DNA of 64,000 nt from Amaurobius ferox (GCA_951213105.1 OX578135.1:165158750-165222749), one strand, 5' to 3'; numbered from the stretch's first letter, positions 12,324 through 23,999 are shown. The notes: generated from the letters alone by a model not told the origin. Translations and numbers: made by a program.

Positions 12324-12660
12324 ATTGTTTTTTACTTTCTCCTATACCGCTTTACCGTCAAGTTAGCTTTATCGGAAGCACAGTCTGATGAAAGATGCTA
12401 GTCTAATGATAGATATTAAAGAAACTTCTAGAAATTCGTCCAGAGCGAAGGGGAAATTTATACAATTTTAACTTTCATTTATAGATTTATTAAATTTTTG
12501 ATAGCCATCAAAATCAAATACACCTTTATCTTAAAATGTTATTGAAATTAATTAGGGTAAATAGGTGTATATTACGGCCACAGGTTCGATAGAGGACGTT
12601 AATAAGTTAGCAAAGTTTGGAATTCCTCTCCAAATGGAGAGGATGTAAAAAACCTTGCTG
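12324..12660. other. Spacer, no gene seen
   Basis: I see no open frame of interest, no matched repeat and no regulatory motif I can support. Confidence 0.4.
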
Positions 12661-12760
12661 CCCATAGACGTAAAAGATCCGGGGCTCAAACCGCAGAACT
12701 TCGGACTTGCCAGCCCAACGCTCTCCCAATTGAGCTACTGGGACGAAATTGCAAGCTCCT
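12661..12760 (-). mobile_element. tRNA-derived SINE fragment
   Basis: On minus, a tRNA-like segment (12743 to about 12674) has a box A-like D arm (TAGCTCAATTGGGAGAGCG) and a T arm (GCGGTTTGAGCCCC). An AATTTCG-CCCA lead-in is shared with the copy at 28335-28407. The anticodon stem closes only with an 8-nt loop, and the 3' acceptor strand does not pair with the 5' one. It is therefore a SINE head and not a working tRNA. Just beyond it (12772-12809) lies a fragment of the long-TIR family seen at 24622 and 60300. Confidence 0.65.
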
Positions 12761-12809
12761 GGACCTTTCCTAACAAAGTTACTAAAGTACTTAAGGACTT
12801 TTCAAGGAA

Positions 12810-13670
12810 CCATGAATAGAAAGACGTGTGACGGGATCGAAAGTTCCGATCGAGTTTTAATTGGATTGATATGTTTTAATTATCTCTGATCTCTAATCGA
12901 AAGATTTTTAAGTGATTTTTGTGTGCGTAAAAAAGAGGGGGGAGATTGCACTATATATCTCGACTGAATTGGATAATTCGCACGAAATTTAGTTCAATTG
13001 TCAGAGTCTGTGTATGCTACAACACCATGGATCGATATCTTACATTATGAAGCCCCCCTCCCCCACACCCCAATTTTTTGCATGCATTTTTTAATAAATC
13101 AAGGCGTGCAAACATATTTTTTAAAAATCATTTTCTTAGTAGTTTTTCATTAGAAAAGGACTATTTTAGAATCCTATATATTACCCGTTTTTCAAATTTA
13201 TTTATAAAAAAAAATTTTTTTTTGATGCATTAAAATTAAATATTATAACTAAAATAGCTTTGCGAATGCAATATTATGCAGCAAAACTATTAACATCTTT
13301 CTCTTTCAATTACCATAATTCGATAGCGAGAGATGGCAAGGTTTGCAATATAGTTTTGCATTTCGATGTCAACTAAATAGCTCAATTTTCTTTATTCTAT
13401 AAATGATAATTAGATATAAATGAGACATTTTATGTTGCTTTTACACGTGACTAATAAATATATGATTCATTTTCTAGCACAGAGAGAGGCGCTATACTGT
13501 GAAGCAAAGTTGGCAGTCGTGTTTGAAAAAAAAAAATATAAGTTTTGAGCGCGGTTAAAAATAATGTTTTACCCGCGTTTCAACGCGGATTAAAAATAAA
13601 TGATGTTTTTATAGTTTGTGAGAAAAATTCACCACGATTTGTAAGAAAAGCCCTATACTGCCCACGTCAG
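12810..13670. other. Decayed K-like repeat remains
   Basis: GACGGGATCGAAAG (12831) and ATCTCTAATCGAAAG resemble the hairpin-proximal end of family K. ATACTGCCCACGTCAG (13654-13669) resembles its other terminus. I read 12820-13670 as one old, diverged K copy. There is no gene. Confidence 0.4.
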
Positions 13671-14230
13671 TTTATTATTATTATTATTATTTTACACGAA
13701 TAACGTTTATTATTTGGATATCTGGCTGAAATCAGAGCGTTACGAAAAATGTAAACACTTGAGACGCTTTATCTCCGAATCTAACAGATTAAAAATCTGA
13801 AGATTTTATACTTGTTTAATCGAAAATAGGATATAATTTATGAATATACAAAAATAATTTAAACATTTGAATATTTTGAGCTATTTTTTTTTTCGTGAAA
13901 AGAAAAATAAAAGTTTTTTCTCTTCACTTTGCTTACTTTTACTCAAAATATATTCTAAAGATATATTCTAAAGATTTTGTCACATTTACATCTATCTTAA
14001 AATATATTCTCAAAATATATTCTAAGATAGATGTAAATATGACAAAAATGTTCAGCAGGAAATGTAGTTTCTATGTCAATAGTTTCTTTTATAAAGCTCT
14101 AGTAGTTTTGTAGAAATGGTCTTGTCAAGTTAAAGAAGATGGAAAATCTTCCGTTTAATTGTTTTTAATGCTTATATCTCTAAAACTAAAAACCTTTGTT
14201 ATAAACAGCAAGTAATTAGCCTTTGAAAGT
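13671..14230 (+). repeat. Interspersed repeat R, copy 1
   Basis: This stretch aligns by eye with 46730-47028 plus 50480-50600. Shared landmarks are GCGAAAAATGTAAACA-type text, TTTCTGAAAAGA, ACTCGAAATATAT-type text and CTTGTCAAGTTAAAGAAGAT (CCTGTCAAGTTCAAGAAGAT in the other copy). In the second copy a Tc1-like element and a MITE are inserted. The class is unknown and it does not code for protein. Confidence 0.5.
13975..14046. repeat. Palindrome, ~34-bp arms
   Basis: TTTTGTCACATTTACATCTA (from 13975) is mirrored by TAGATGTAAATATGACAAAA ending at 14046. The inner part continues through AAAATATATTCT repeats. This would fold into a hairpin of about 34 bp with one or two mismatches. Confidence 0.75.
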
Positions 14231-14274
14231 CCTAACAAAGGTATATAATTGCACTTCGGATCAGGACCTTAATT

Positions 14275-14440
14275 TTCTTAATAGAGTGGTCTCGGTAGGT
14301 TAGAACTCGTCTTGTCGGGATATTCCTATTGTGTTTTGGCGCACACCAATCTCGTCTGTTACATCTCGTTTCGGATTGGCTGGACTGTTCTTCATGCTGC
14401 TTTTTGAATGGCTCTTTCTTAATACAGGTTTTGGATATAT
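14275..14440 (+). repeat. TATA-bearing repeat, copy 2a (5' part)
   Basis: TTGTCGGGATATTCC, GCGCACACCAATCTCG, CATCTCGTTTCGGATTGG and TTTTTGAATGGCTC match the middle of the repeat at 2455-2835. The copy is cut at its TATA region by the SINE at 14441-14776 and appears to resume after it (ATCCCTCTGTTTCTTCC, 14791). Confidence 0.5.
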
Positions 14441-14776
14441 GGTGTGAGACAGTCCAGTGGTTAGCACGCGGAAATTGCACTCGGACGACTCGAGTTCGAT
14501 TCCCAGCTCTTAGGTCGGATGGTCTGGATCGAAGAAGAAGATTCCAGGGTCTGCCCAAACTATCCCCGTGTTCACGCGAAATATGTGTTCACACATTAAA
14601 TATGTGGGTCCGTAAGTCCTTCCGAGAAGTTGGTAGAAGAGGAAAGGGGGTACGCGGTCCCTGTGGATGCCGCTCCCACTGGATTCCGGTTTAAATTGGG
14701 TGGCACTTCCCGGCCGTCCAAACAGAAACCTTACACTTTCGGGTGGGTCGGACGGTCTGGGTCGAAGAAGAAGAAG
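14441..14776 (+). mobile_element. tRNA-headed SINE, copy 2
   Basis: The tRNA-like head has box A in CAGTCCAGTGGTTAGCACGCG and box B in GAGTTCGATTCCC. The body is shared with the 6083 and 48786 copies (CCCGTGTTCACGCG, GTGGGTCCGTAAGTCCTTCC, CTGTGGATGCCGCTCCCACT, TTGGGTGGC). The 3' hairpin GGCCGTCC...GGACGGTC is perfect, and the tail is CTGGGTC followed by GAA repeats. A copy of the tail alone (GGTCGGATGGTCTGGATCGA, 14513-14532, then GAAGAAG) is embedded after box B, probably a very short insertion. No clear TSD is left. Confidence 0.8.
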
Positions 14777-15230
14777 ATCGTGAGTATATGATCCCTCTGT
14801 TTCTTCCTTTATTCCCATTCCTCTTTCGGACCCCTCCCTTCCAGGCTCTTACGTGTCGTTTTCACTTATGTTTTGTCTTGTTGAGTCTCTCTTATTCTTG
14901 CTCGGACTTGACTCGTGTTGTTGGAATATTTCTGTTGTGTTTCGGCGCGTGCCAATCTTGTGTGTTACTTCTCGTTTCGAATTGGCTAAACTGTTCTTCA
15001 TTCTGCTTTTTGATTGGCTCTCTGTGGACTCTTAATCCAAGTCTTGGGTGTATAAAGCCCTCTGTTTCTTCCTTTTGCGTCCATTCCTCGTTTGGACTTC
15101 GGGTATGTTGGTTCTCTGGCACTAACGAAGGAGATTCAGCGTATCCTCGAAACAGTTGTATGCTGTATTATTGTGTTATTTGTGCTTATAAACGTTGCTC
15201 AAGTTTTCCTTAGAGTGGTTGTAATTTTAA
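14777..15230 (+). repeat. TATA-bearing repeat, copies 2a (end) and 2b
   Basis: The end of the interrupted copy (14777-14842) is followed by a full unit from CAGGCTCTTACGTGTCG (14844) to GTGCTTATAAACG. The full unit has GTGCCAATCTTG, GATTGGCTCTCT and GTGTATAAAGCCC (TATA at 15051-15056), as in 2455-2835. Two units in direct tandem might be the two LTRs of a deleted element or a simple duplication. I found no primer-binding site or polypurine tract that decides it. Confidence 0.5.
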
Positions 15231-16307
15231 TATTTTATTTTATGAGACGTTATTCACGCAAAACCATTTCAGCTCTGTTGGAGTGAGGTCACCGTCGATA
15301 TTTTAATAGATTTTAACATTAAATAGGATTCACAAATTTCAAAACTAAGTAATCAACACTATAAGATATCATTAAAATGTTGAAAGAAAAGCAATATGTA
15401 AATTAATAATCAACTGATAAAGTATATATAAATTAGGAATTAGAAGGGCGCTAATATCGAACATTCCACTGCCTGCATAAAGTTTTTAATGATTTTTAAT
15501 ATACAGAAAAATATGCAATTTATACACTGTATGCTTGTATAGGTATTATAATATTTTATGATATTACTCATACAACAATCGGACTGGAAATAGATATTAT
15601 AGAAGTTTTAAGTTACTTTCTGCAATTTAAATTTTGTGGGGTAAAAATTATTTGAAAGAAATGAACATATTATATATTTAACTTATTAAAACCGCATTTA
15701 CAATTTAATTTGTTTTTTTTATACCTCAGCAAGTATCGTGCTAGGATAATAAGTCATGATGAATATTTATATATACCTACCATTATATTGCATATTGCAT
15801 GTCCCCAAGAAATAATGACATCAGGCAGCCATTGTTATTGTTTGGAAGTCCCGGTCTCTTGAATTTGGCGACAAATTTTGGCGAGTTTGGATACTTCTCG
15901 AATTTTCCAGGATGGTTAAGAATCTCACGAGTTACGTGGTTTTTCCCGAATCTTTCCACAGATAAACTGGTCATCATTTAGATAGGAGTTGTTGGGAGTT
16001 AGAGTTATACGAATTAGAATAAAATGTCAATGTTTTGGGAGCAGATTCAGCTACTTTGTGAGTTAATTGAGTATTTAATTGCTGTTTTATTGTTCCTGAC
16101 AGTTGCTTTGTGATCTTGTAAAATAGGTATTAGTGTAATTTTTTTGTACGTTATTCCTGTGTTATGCTTACTGATGCTTTTTAAGAAAAAAAGCGTTAGT
16201 TATACGGAATTTCGGAATCGTCCATGTGTGCTTCAAATACACCCGCGATTGCGAAGATATGTGGTAACTATATCAACGTCTATAAGTAAATATTATAAAT
16301 TAAAAAT
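15231..16307. other. AT-rich spacer, no gene seen
   Basis: A short phrase TTTGGCGACAAATTTTGGCGA (15865-15885) recalls the K-family TTGGCGA cluster. Two 60-codon frames on opposite strands at 15783-15981 mirror each other and have no support. Confidence 0.4.
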
Positions 16308-17177
16308 CTGATGTGGGCAACATATGACTTTCCTTATATAATGCAATGAATTTACTACTTTTACAGTAAAAAAAATCTGATGGGGGCACCACGTAACTTT
16401 CCTTATATAATGTAATGAATTTACTACTTTTACAGTAAAAAAAAATTAGATTTTTCTTATAGTCGATACTAATATTTTTACCAAGATATTGAATTTTTGA
16501 CAATTAGTCGTCATTTTTATTGATTTAGCGTCATTTTTATCCATTTGGCGAGATTTTCGTTAATTTGGCAACATTTCAAAAAGTCACCAAGTTGGCGACA
16601 TTCCGCCAAATTCGTTGCCAAAATCTCGCCAATTATGGACAAAGAAATAAGTTAGTCTTACAGCAGATAAATGACTATTGGCGTTCAAATACAAAAGTAT
16701 TACTCAAAGTATCTTTTTCATGAATGTAACGAGTTAGATCCACGAGAATGATGTCATCCAATTTATCGCATGGTATTACATATGAAAAGTGAACATGTTT
16801 CTCAATAGGAAATATTTTTTTTTAATTTTATATGACTTTTTGATAATTTTTCTGAAAAATGTGCAATATCTCGAGAACGGTTCATGTTAGCGTTCTAATA
16901 TTTACGTCAATCGTTTTCTAATGAAAAATTACATAAGAAATGTCTATTTGCGTAACTTTATTCGTGGTTTTGATTTTTTGACGATTTTTTCAAAATTTCA
17001 TTCGAAAATTTAGGGGGGTTCCGAACATTCGATTGCGTATAAAAACAATAGGCTTCCAGTGTTTACGGATTGTGATTTTTGTACCAAATTTGGTTTAAAT
17101 CGGTCCATTCGTTCGTCAGTTATCGTCTCCACAGACTCACTGACACAAACACACATACTTTCACACACACACACATA

Positions 17178-17224
<47 letters not shown>

Positions 17225-17364
17225 GCACACACACAGACATCACTTCAAAAATGTTTGATTCGTGATCAGGGATGATTGAAACGTGCTCTCCCGTCGAAAA
17301 CTCGAATTCGAATTTTCGACCCCGTCACAATACTTTCCTTATACATTATGTATATAAGGAAAGT
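16308..17364 (+). mobile_element. K-family hairpin-ended repeat, copy 2
   Basis: It starts CTGATGTGGGCAACATATG with the subterminal ACTTTCCTTATATA. The first ~65 bp are duplicated in tandem (16308-16372 and about 16378-16441). It contains the TTGGCGA cluster, CTCGAGAACGGTTCATG, a long CA microsatellite (17140-17235) and the CTCGAATTCGAATTTTCGAC dyad. It ends in a hairpin ACTTTCCTTATACATTATG...AAGGAAAGT. It does not code for protein and is tentatively Helentron-type. Confidence 0.7.
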
Positions 17365-18036
17365 AAAAATAGGTTTTTCTTATAGTAGATACTTATATTC
17401 TTTCCAAGATATTGAATTTTCGACAATTAGTCGTCATTTTTATCCATTTGGCGAGATTTTCGTTACTTTGGCAAAATTTCAAAAAATAGCCAAGTTGACG
17501 ACATTTCGCCAAATTCGTCGCCAAAATCTCGCCAAGCTTTATGGATGGAGAAATAAGTTATTCTTATAGCAGACAAATGACTATTGACGTTCAAATACAA
17601 AAGTATTGCTCAAAGTATCTTTTCTCATGAATGGAACGAGCTAGATCCACGAGAGTTATGTCGCCAAATCGATCGCATGGTATTACATATGAAAAGTGAA
17701 CATGTTTCTCAACAGTTATTATTTATTTTTAATTTATGGGATTTTTTGATAAATTTATTTGAAAAATGTGCAATATCTCGAGAACGGTTCATGTTAGCGT
17801 TCTAAAATTTATCTCAATCGTTTTTTAATAAAAAATTACATAAGAAATGCCTAATTGCGTAACTTTATTTGAGGTTTTGATTTTTTGACGATTTTTTCAA
17901 AATTTCACTCGAAAATTTAGGGGGATTCTGAACATCCGATTGCGTATAAAAACAATAGACTTCCAGTGTTTACGGATTGTGATTTTTGTACCAAATTTGG
18001 TTCGAATCGATCAATTCGTTCGTCAGTTATCGTCTC

Positions 18037-18068
<32 letters not shown>

Positions 18069-18193
18069 TCACTTCAAAAATGTTTGATTCGTGATCAGGG
18101 ATGCTTGAAACGTGCTCTCCCGTCGAAAACTCGAATTCGAATTTTCGACCCCGTCACAATACTTTCCTTATACATTATGTATATAAGGAAAGT
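17365..18193 (+). mobile_element. K-family hairpin-ended repeat, copy 3
   Basis: It is directly joined to copy 2 and lacks the first ~75 bp (the CTGATG terminus). Otherwise it is nearly the same, including the TTGGCGA cluster, a CA run (18038-18063) and the terminal hairpin (18159-18193). Head-to-tail joined copies of this sort are common for Helitron-like elements. Confidence 0.7.
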
Positions 18194-18375
18194 AAAAATT
18201 ATTGGGGGTTTGGGGAATTTTAAATCGCATTCTTCGAAGGATTGAAATCTAATTTAAATTTCATTCAGTCAGATTATCTGGCACAATAAGAAGTCTGATA
18301 TGCTGAAATGAAGCGAATTATAGTTAATTACAGAGAAAAAAAATTTCCCCTCTAGATAATTATTTATCCTTTATC

Positions 18376-19283
18376 ACTTTCCTTATATACATAATGTATA
18401 AGGAAAGTATTGTGAAGGAATCGAGAATTCGAGTTTTCGACGGGAGAGCACGTTTCAAGCATCCCTGATCACGAATCAAACATTTTTGAAGTGATGTCTG
18501 TGTGTGTGTGTGTCAGTCAGTGAGTCTGTGGAGGCGATAACTGACGAACGAATGGACCGATTGGAACGAAATTTGGTACAAAAATCACAATCCGTAAACA
18601 CTGGAAGCCTATTGTTTTTAAACGTAATCGAATGTTCAGAACCCCCTAAATTTTCGAGTGAAATTTTGAAAAAATCGTCAAAAAATCAAAACCGCTAATA
18701 AAGTTACGCAAATAGACATTTCTTATGTAATTTTTCATTAGAAAACGATTGACATAAATTTTAGAACGCTAACACGAACCATTCTTGAGATATTGCACAT
18801 TTTTGAAAAAATTATCAAAAAGTTATACAAAAGAAAAAAAAATATATTTCCTATTGATAAACATGTTCACTTTTCATATGTAATACCATGCGATAAATTG
18901 GGTGACCGCATTCTCGTGGATCTAGCTCGTTCCATTCATGAGAAAAGATACTTTGAGTAATACTTTTGTATTTGAACGCCAATAGTCATTTATCTGCTAT
19001 AAGAATAACTTATTTCTCCGTCAGCAAAGCTTGGCGAGATTTTGACGACGAATTTGGCGGAATGTCGCCAACTTGGCGACTTTTTGAAATGTTGTCAAAT
19101 TAACGAAAATGTCGCCAAACGGATTAAAATGACGCTAAATCAATGAAAATGACGACTCATTGTCGAAAATTCAATATCTTGGAAAGAATGTAAGTATCTA
19201 CCATAAGAAAAACCTATTTTTTTTACTGTAAAAGTAGTAAATTCATTGCATTATATAAGGAAAGTCATGTGTTGTCCACATCA
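18376..19283 (-). mobile_element. K-family hairpin-ended repeat, copy 4
   Basis: This copy is inverted relative to copies 2 and 3. The hairpin ACTTTCC...GGAAAGT is at 18376-18409 and the CTGATGTGGACAACACATG terminus is at 19283. The internal TG run (18499-18513), TTGGCGA cluster (19030-19120) and AAGTAGTAAATTCATTGC near the terminus are all kept. Confidence 0.7.
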
Positions 19284-19817
19284 GATTTTTTATACTAGCA
19301 ACACCTAGACATAATTCTCAAAACATTATGGCATTTCCAAGCCTTACATCCATAAAAGTTTTATCTCCTTCCTTCTAACTCCATGATACGCCCACTACGC
19401 GTATATTCACTATATGCTTATCATGATGATATACTCGCCTTTAACATCAGTTATATTTTTTACTGAAATATATATTTTAATTTTGGATTTTAATTTTAGG
19501 AATCGATTGATTTAAACTGTAGTTTCTGGTTGTATACCATAAAATTGTAGTTTTAATTATCAATAGCATTTCATATATGCATTTTATTTATTGGCGAAAG
19601 CTCACAGTTCCCCTATACCTCTCTAGTTCTCAAGTATATTTGCGCGGAGCATAAGCAAAGAATGCGATCATGTTTTCCGTAAATTTGGGCCTTAGTCTCG
19701 ACTGAGCAGAAAGTGTGTTAAAATCGTAATGCCACTCAGTGATCAAAAGTCAGGAGAGACGAGATAGAGAGTGTCTATCCAAATAATTTGCGATCAAGTA
19801 CTTTTAAACAAAACAAG
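19284..19817. other. Spacer with short interspersed phrase
   Basis: Text around ACACCTAGACATAATTCTCA and AGTTTTATCTCCTTCCTTCTAACTCCATG (19305-19385) recurs at 42610-42710 with small changes, so both come from one repeat family of unknown class. There is no gene. Confidence 0.4.
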
Positions 19818-20270
19818 AAAGATCAATCGTGCACAAGCATTGATTATGGAACACTTTCCAACTGAAATGCAATTTCATTTAAAAAATTTTAAAATGTGAT
19901 ACATTCCGTGGTGATATCTTTTATATTATCACAGTACTACAGTAATTTATTATACTTAAATATTTAAAACTGTATCGAAATATAAATCATTTGATTCTCT
20001 ATGCAAAATTAATGAATATTTCATTCATATAACTTGTATTCCAGACTCCAGAGCTAAATAAATTTGTGTTGAAGACCCAGACCACACAGCCAACCCTGAG
20101 GTTAACGGCAGTTTGATGTGTGGGAAAAAAAATCAGCAATTCTTATGTAACTCACCTTACAATCGTTTCAGATATTTGCATTCTGCATAAGTTAAAATTA
20201 GGCTTCGTTAAAGAAATAATAAAAGTTTAGGGATCATTTAAAATCACAACTATTGTAATTGCGTAGGCAC
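19818..20270 (+). mobile_element. M-family repeat, copy 5 (5' part)
   Basis: It starts AAGAAAGATCAATCGTGCAC...ATTGATTATG with the subterminal motif GAACACTTTCCAAC, and matches 34190-34640 in reverse. The rest of the element may continue at 21490-21955 after an inserted P copy. A mini-insert (20070-20123) sits inside. The intact sequence is visible in the copy at 34381-34400. Confidence 0.6.
20070..20123 (-). mobile_element. Mini hairpin retro-insert E
   Basis: On minus it runs from CCACACATCAAAC to GTGTGGTCTGGGTCTTCA, with a stem CCACAC/GTGTGG. The uninterrupted M-family sequence near 34390 (TTTGTGTGAAAAAAA in sense) shows the empty site. It is the same subfamily as the inserts at 47879 and 60987. 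The TSD is not clear, perhaps eroded. Confidence 0.65.
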
Positions 20271-20338
20271 GGAATTTAGATACACAGATAATACACAGAT
20301 ACGCAGATAATATATGTATGTGTGTGTATGTATGTATT

Positions 20339-21164
20339 CAAAGTATTGGAATCGTGCCGAAGATCGAAACTCGAATTTTCGAAGGATCTACACGTTTTGG
20401 GTCTTCTAGAACACGAAAAAACTATTTTTAGGAAGACGTCTGTATGTGTAAGAGTGTACCTGTGTATATTTCTGTGTGTCTGTGAGGATATTACATCCAT
20501 TCTAATTGAAAAACTAATGGACCGAACTTCATAAAATTTGGTAGGTATGTTTTTTGTGGGAAATCCTGATGTTCATTAGATTATAGTACGATTCGTAATA
20601 AAAGAATCTGCCTTCTTTGCGAAATGGCCGGCAGAAATTGCCTTTATCCACTCTAGCTAAAAACTAATGGAACAAATTAACAAAATTTGGTGTATAATAT
20701 TTCAATGACCTACAAGTGACTTATATACCAAATTTAACAAAATTTGGTACATAAATCATTTATAGGTTATTCTAGTACGATTCAGGAAAAAGGAACGGTC
20801 TATTTTTGCGAAATGGCCCGCAAAAATCGTTATATATAAAAATAAAAGACTACGTGTGCTCAATTATATCAATTAAATTCCTATTTTATGCGTGATTTTT
20901 GACAACAAAAAGAATAAGACTAACCCCATTACTAAGACTAGCCGTTCTTGAGATATTCTAGTTTTTTCGCGTTTTCGCTACGCCACCTTTGACAATAAGT
21001 CCAGCTATCAAATAAGAACCAAATTTAAGTTTAACGTGCAAAGTCAATGTCATTTAAAATACTTATGGCTGTTATTTTGTGCAGATAAACTCAAATTATT
21101 ATTGAAGAAATAAAAAGAACGTGAATATGAGTCTGCAGGTAAAGACATGTGCTGCCCACATCAG
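20339..21164 (-). mobile_element. P-family hairpin-ended repeat, copy 3
   Basis: On minus it starts CTGATGTGGGCAGCACATG with a subterminal ACCTGCAG motif, and ends at AAAGTATTGGAATCG near 20339. The outer half of the terminal hairpin is missing or replaced. The TG-rich part is at 20440-20485. The phrase about a fixed ACTAATGGACCGAA motif is kept twice. Confidence 0.6.
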
Positions 21165-21489
21165 AATGTTTAACAATATTAGAATAATGATTTATAGAAA
21201 TGAACGGGGATTATTTGCAGGCCATTTCGAAAAAAATGTATGATCTATATTTAAAGATCCACAAAATTTTTGTAGAATAAAATGTTCAACAAATTTAAAC
21301 TGTATACCAAATTTTAACTCTCTAGGACGTAGGAAAGTGCATTAGAAATGCCATCAAATAAGTATACCATGAAGAGTTATATAAAATTTAAAAAAAATTG
21401 AAAAATAGTTATCTACCAAATTTATTTTAAAATGTGAAGTCTCTCTCATATACAAAATGATTAAAGTCTTGGAAAGATATTTATTATAT
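21165..21489. other. Unplaced repeat-like spacer
   Basis: GCAGGCCATTTCGAAAAAAA (21221) resembles a phrase in family P (GGGCCATTTCACGAAAAAGG), so part of this stretch may be a further diverged P copy. Nothing codes for protein. Confidence 0.35.
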
Positions 21490-21955
21490 AATATATCTCC
21501 TTTTTCTTTCTGGAGGATATTCCAAAAGTCAGAATTTAATTGAATTTGTTTTTTTCCCTATATTAAATAATTTTTAATTAAAAAACTACTTAACATATTT
21601 TACTGAATTTTTTTATATATATTTTATGGGATAATGTGAATATTTCCTAAAAATTTCGAAGCAATTTGTGAATTTTAAATTTGCTTAAAAAATGTTTGAA
21701 AAATTAGGTCCCATAGGGTTCAATGTATTTCATTTTTTCAACCCGGGTTCAATAAAAAACTAATTGGGTGATATTATTTATTTATATTCCTATAGGTCCG
21801 ACAGACCGTCTGCAAAACATAATAAAATTTCATTTTGATAAAGTCATTTTTACATTTTTACGGCAGTTATCGTGCTAACGGACGGACAGACAGACAGACA
21901 GACAGAATGAACAAAGTCATAAACACTTTTCAACTATGTTGTAAAGTGTTAAAAA
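21490..21955 (+). mobile_element. M-family repeat, copy 1 (3' part)
   Basis: It contains ATTAGGTCCCATAGGGTTCA, CAACCCGGGTTCAAT, TGACTTTG-type text, CGGCAGTTATCGTGC and a (GACA)n run (21882-21905). It ends in the hairpin AACACTTTTCAACTATGTTG...AAAGTGTT (21932-21951). It is the 3' end of family M, matching 31852, 51447 and 53473 in reverse. Confidence 0.65.
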
Positions 21956-23999
21956 CCCACAGATTTTTGCTCCAGCTGGCAGCAGATCATCAGGTGTCGC
22001 CGGCGTATCGTTCAGGACGGTCATATCTCGAAATGTCTTTCCTGTCAGTATATATTGCGTTGAGAATGGAACTATAGAAAATGCTCATGCACCTTCTATC
22101 ATTTAACTGCCTTAGCCCGGATAGATGTGTCTAAGCTGCTAGATTTCTTGGCAAAATAAAAGATTCCCTTTCTCCTTCCACCTTCCTTTCTTTTTTTTAA
22201 TCTGAATTGTTTCGTTTTGAAAATATAGTATTTTTGGTCTAAGGTCTCTGGAGTGTCATTTTAAAAGTGAATAGCAAATTTTGATATTTTTAATATATTT
22301 GGAATTTTTCTATGTGAATCAAAAATTAAACTCTTAACAACTGAAACAGTAGAGCATAATTAGTTGTATATTTATTTTCTTACATATTTTTCCTGATTTT
22401 TAAAGTTAAAATAGTGTTTCCCGTGCCTTGTGTTTTTCCTCATATAACGTTTTCGAATCATTTCCACAGAGAAACTCAAAACCGGGGTTCCACTTGTAAT
22501 AACAAAATTGCAAAATGTTATTTATTTATTTCCACTAAAATTCTGTTATTACGTTCTATTTTGTAATATTGTTAAAATATACAGCATGAAACTGCTTATT
22601 TGCTAATTTTGGTTCACGGCAAAAATCATCAAAAATCATAATTAGGTTGCAGACGAAACTTTGTGAAAGTACCCTACAATATGACTAAAATGACGCAGAT
22701 TAAAACCAACTTTAATTCAGAAACAAAATTGTTTTGTTTTAATAAGTAATCGTCTGTCACTTTCCATTTTATAATTAATGGTAGTAAAATAGCTATGTAA
22801 TTTATTTTTTCGTCTGTTTCTTTTTATGTTGGATTGTATACTCTTTTTTTTTAGTTTTATTTCGTGATTTCTCATTAAGAAACTATAAACAAAATCAAAG
22901 GTATATTTTTCTAGAATTATTTTTAACCAGTCATGGACAGCATTTTTTATTTAAATAATTTGCCTATAAGTGCTTTTGTAAACTGTGCTTTATAATTGCT
23001 ATTGCTGTTCTATATTTTCTCCAATAAAAATGAACAACATTACCTGTGAAAAACGGTTTTCATGATAGATATATTATAACTGCCATATTTGTTTTATTGA
23101 GGAGCGATTAACTTGTTTGCGATTGTGCAAAAAATATCTTTATCTGCGGTTTCTTCCTTCAAAAACCTTCATTTCACTGAAAAGAATTTTTACGCTGTTT
23201 TTAATCTATAGTTCCCTTCTCTCCCATTTTTTCGTAACCAGTTTTTATTCACCTGCTCTGTTATTGGGCTTAGTCTTTTGAGGGACTTGATAAATAAGTA
23301 AATAAAATAAATAAATAAAAATTACAGCCGTACAACTATCTTGCATGCTTCATGTGTGGCTGAATATCTGATAATTGTCAATTTTGAGTCCCTTGAGCAT
23401 TAAAAAAAGTAAATAAGATAATATTTTTTACAGCATTTGTTTAGAATACAATCTGTTCTACACATTTTTCAACAAAAGGTATTTTTCAGTAATATTAAAT
23501 GCAGTTTTGACGTCATAAAAATGCAACATTGCTACCTTTCTGCTACCTTTTTCCATCAGTGGTGAGTAAAATTTTAATCTTCTAATTACATCAATAAAAA
23601 CATAAATAATGAGAATAAATAGATAAAACTTACGAAATCACCATTGTTATGATATAACCTCAATACAGAACCCAATGCGCATTCTATCTTCTGATTGCTT
23701 ATACCCTTTAGACCGTATTATAAAATAATTATGATAGAAATGTGTAAAAAAAATTTAATTTTATATTAAAATATCGAAATCTTTCCGTAGATAGTTTGTA
23801 CCATCGTCTGACACAACACATCAAACTTTTCTCGTCCGAAAGATGCGAAAAATGTGACGTGTCACATCAGTCAGTCTACAACGAGTAACAGTGTTACTTA
23901 CAAATATTTCTTACAGTGTACTTTTTCTTAATTAAATTGGAACGAAAGGAACTCGCAATAAAGCCGAATTCTACTACACAACTCCAGTGAAAAACTATC
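21956..23999. other. AT-rich spacer, no gene seen
   Basis: About 2 kb with no open frame beyond chance length and no repeat that I could match in the window. Possible ordinary intergenic or intronic DNA. Confidence 0.45.
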
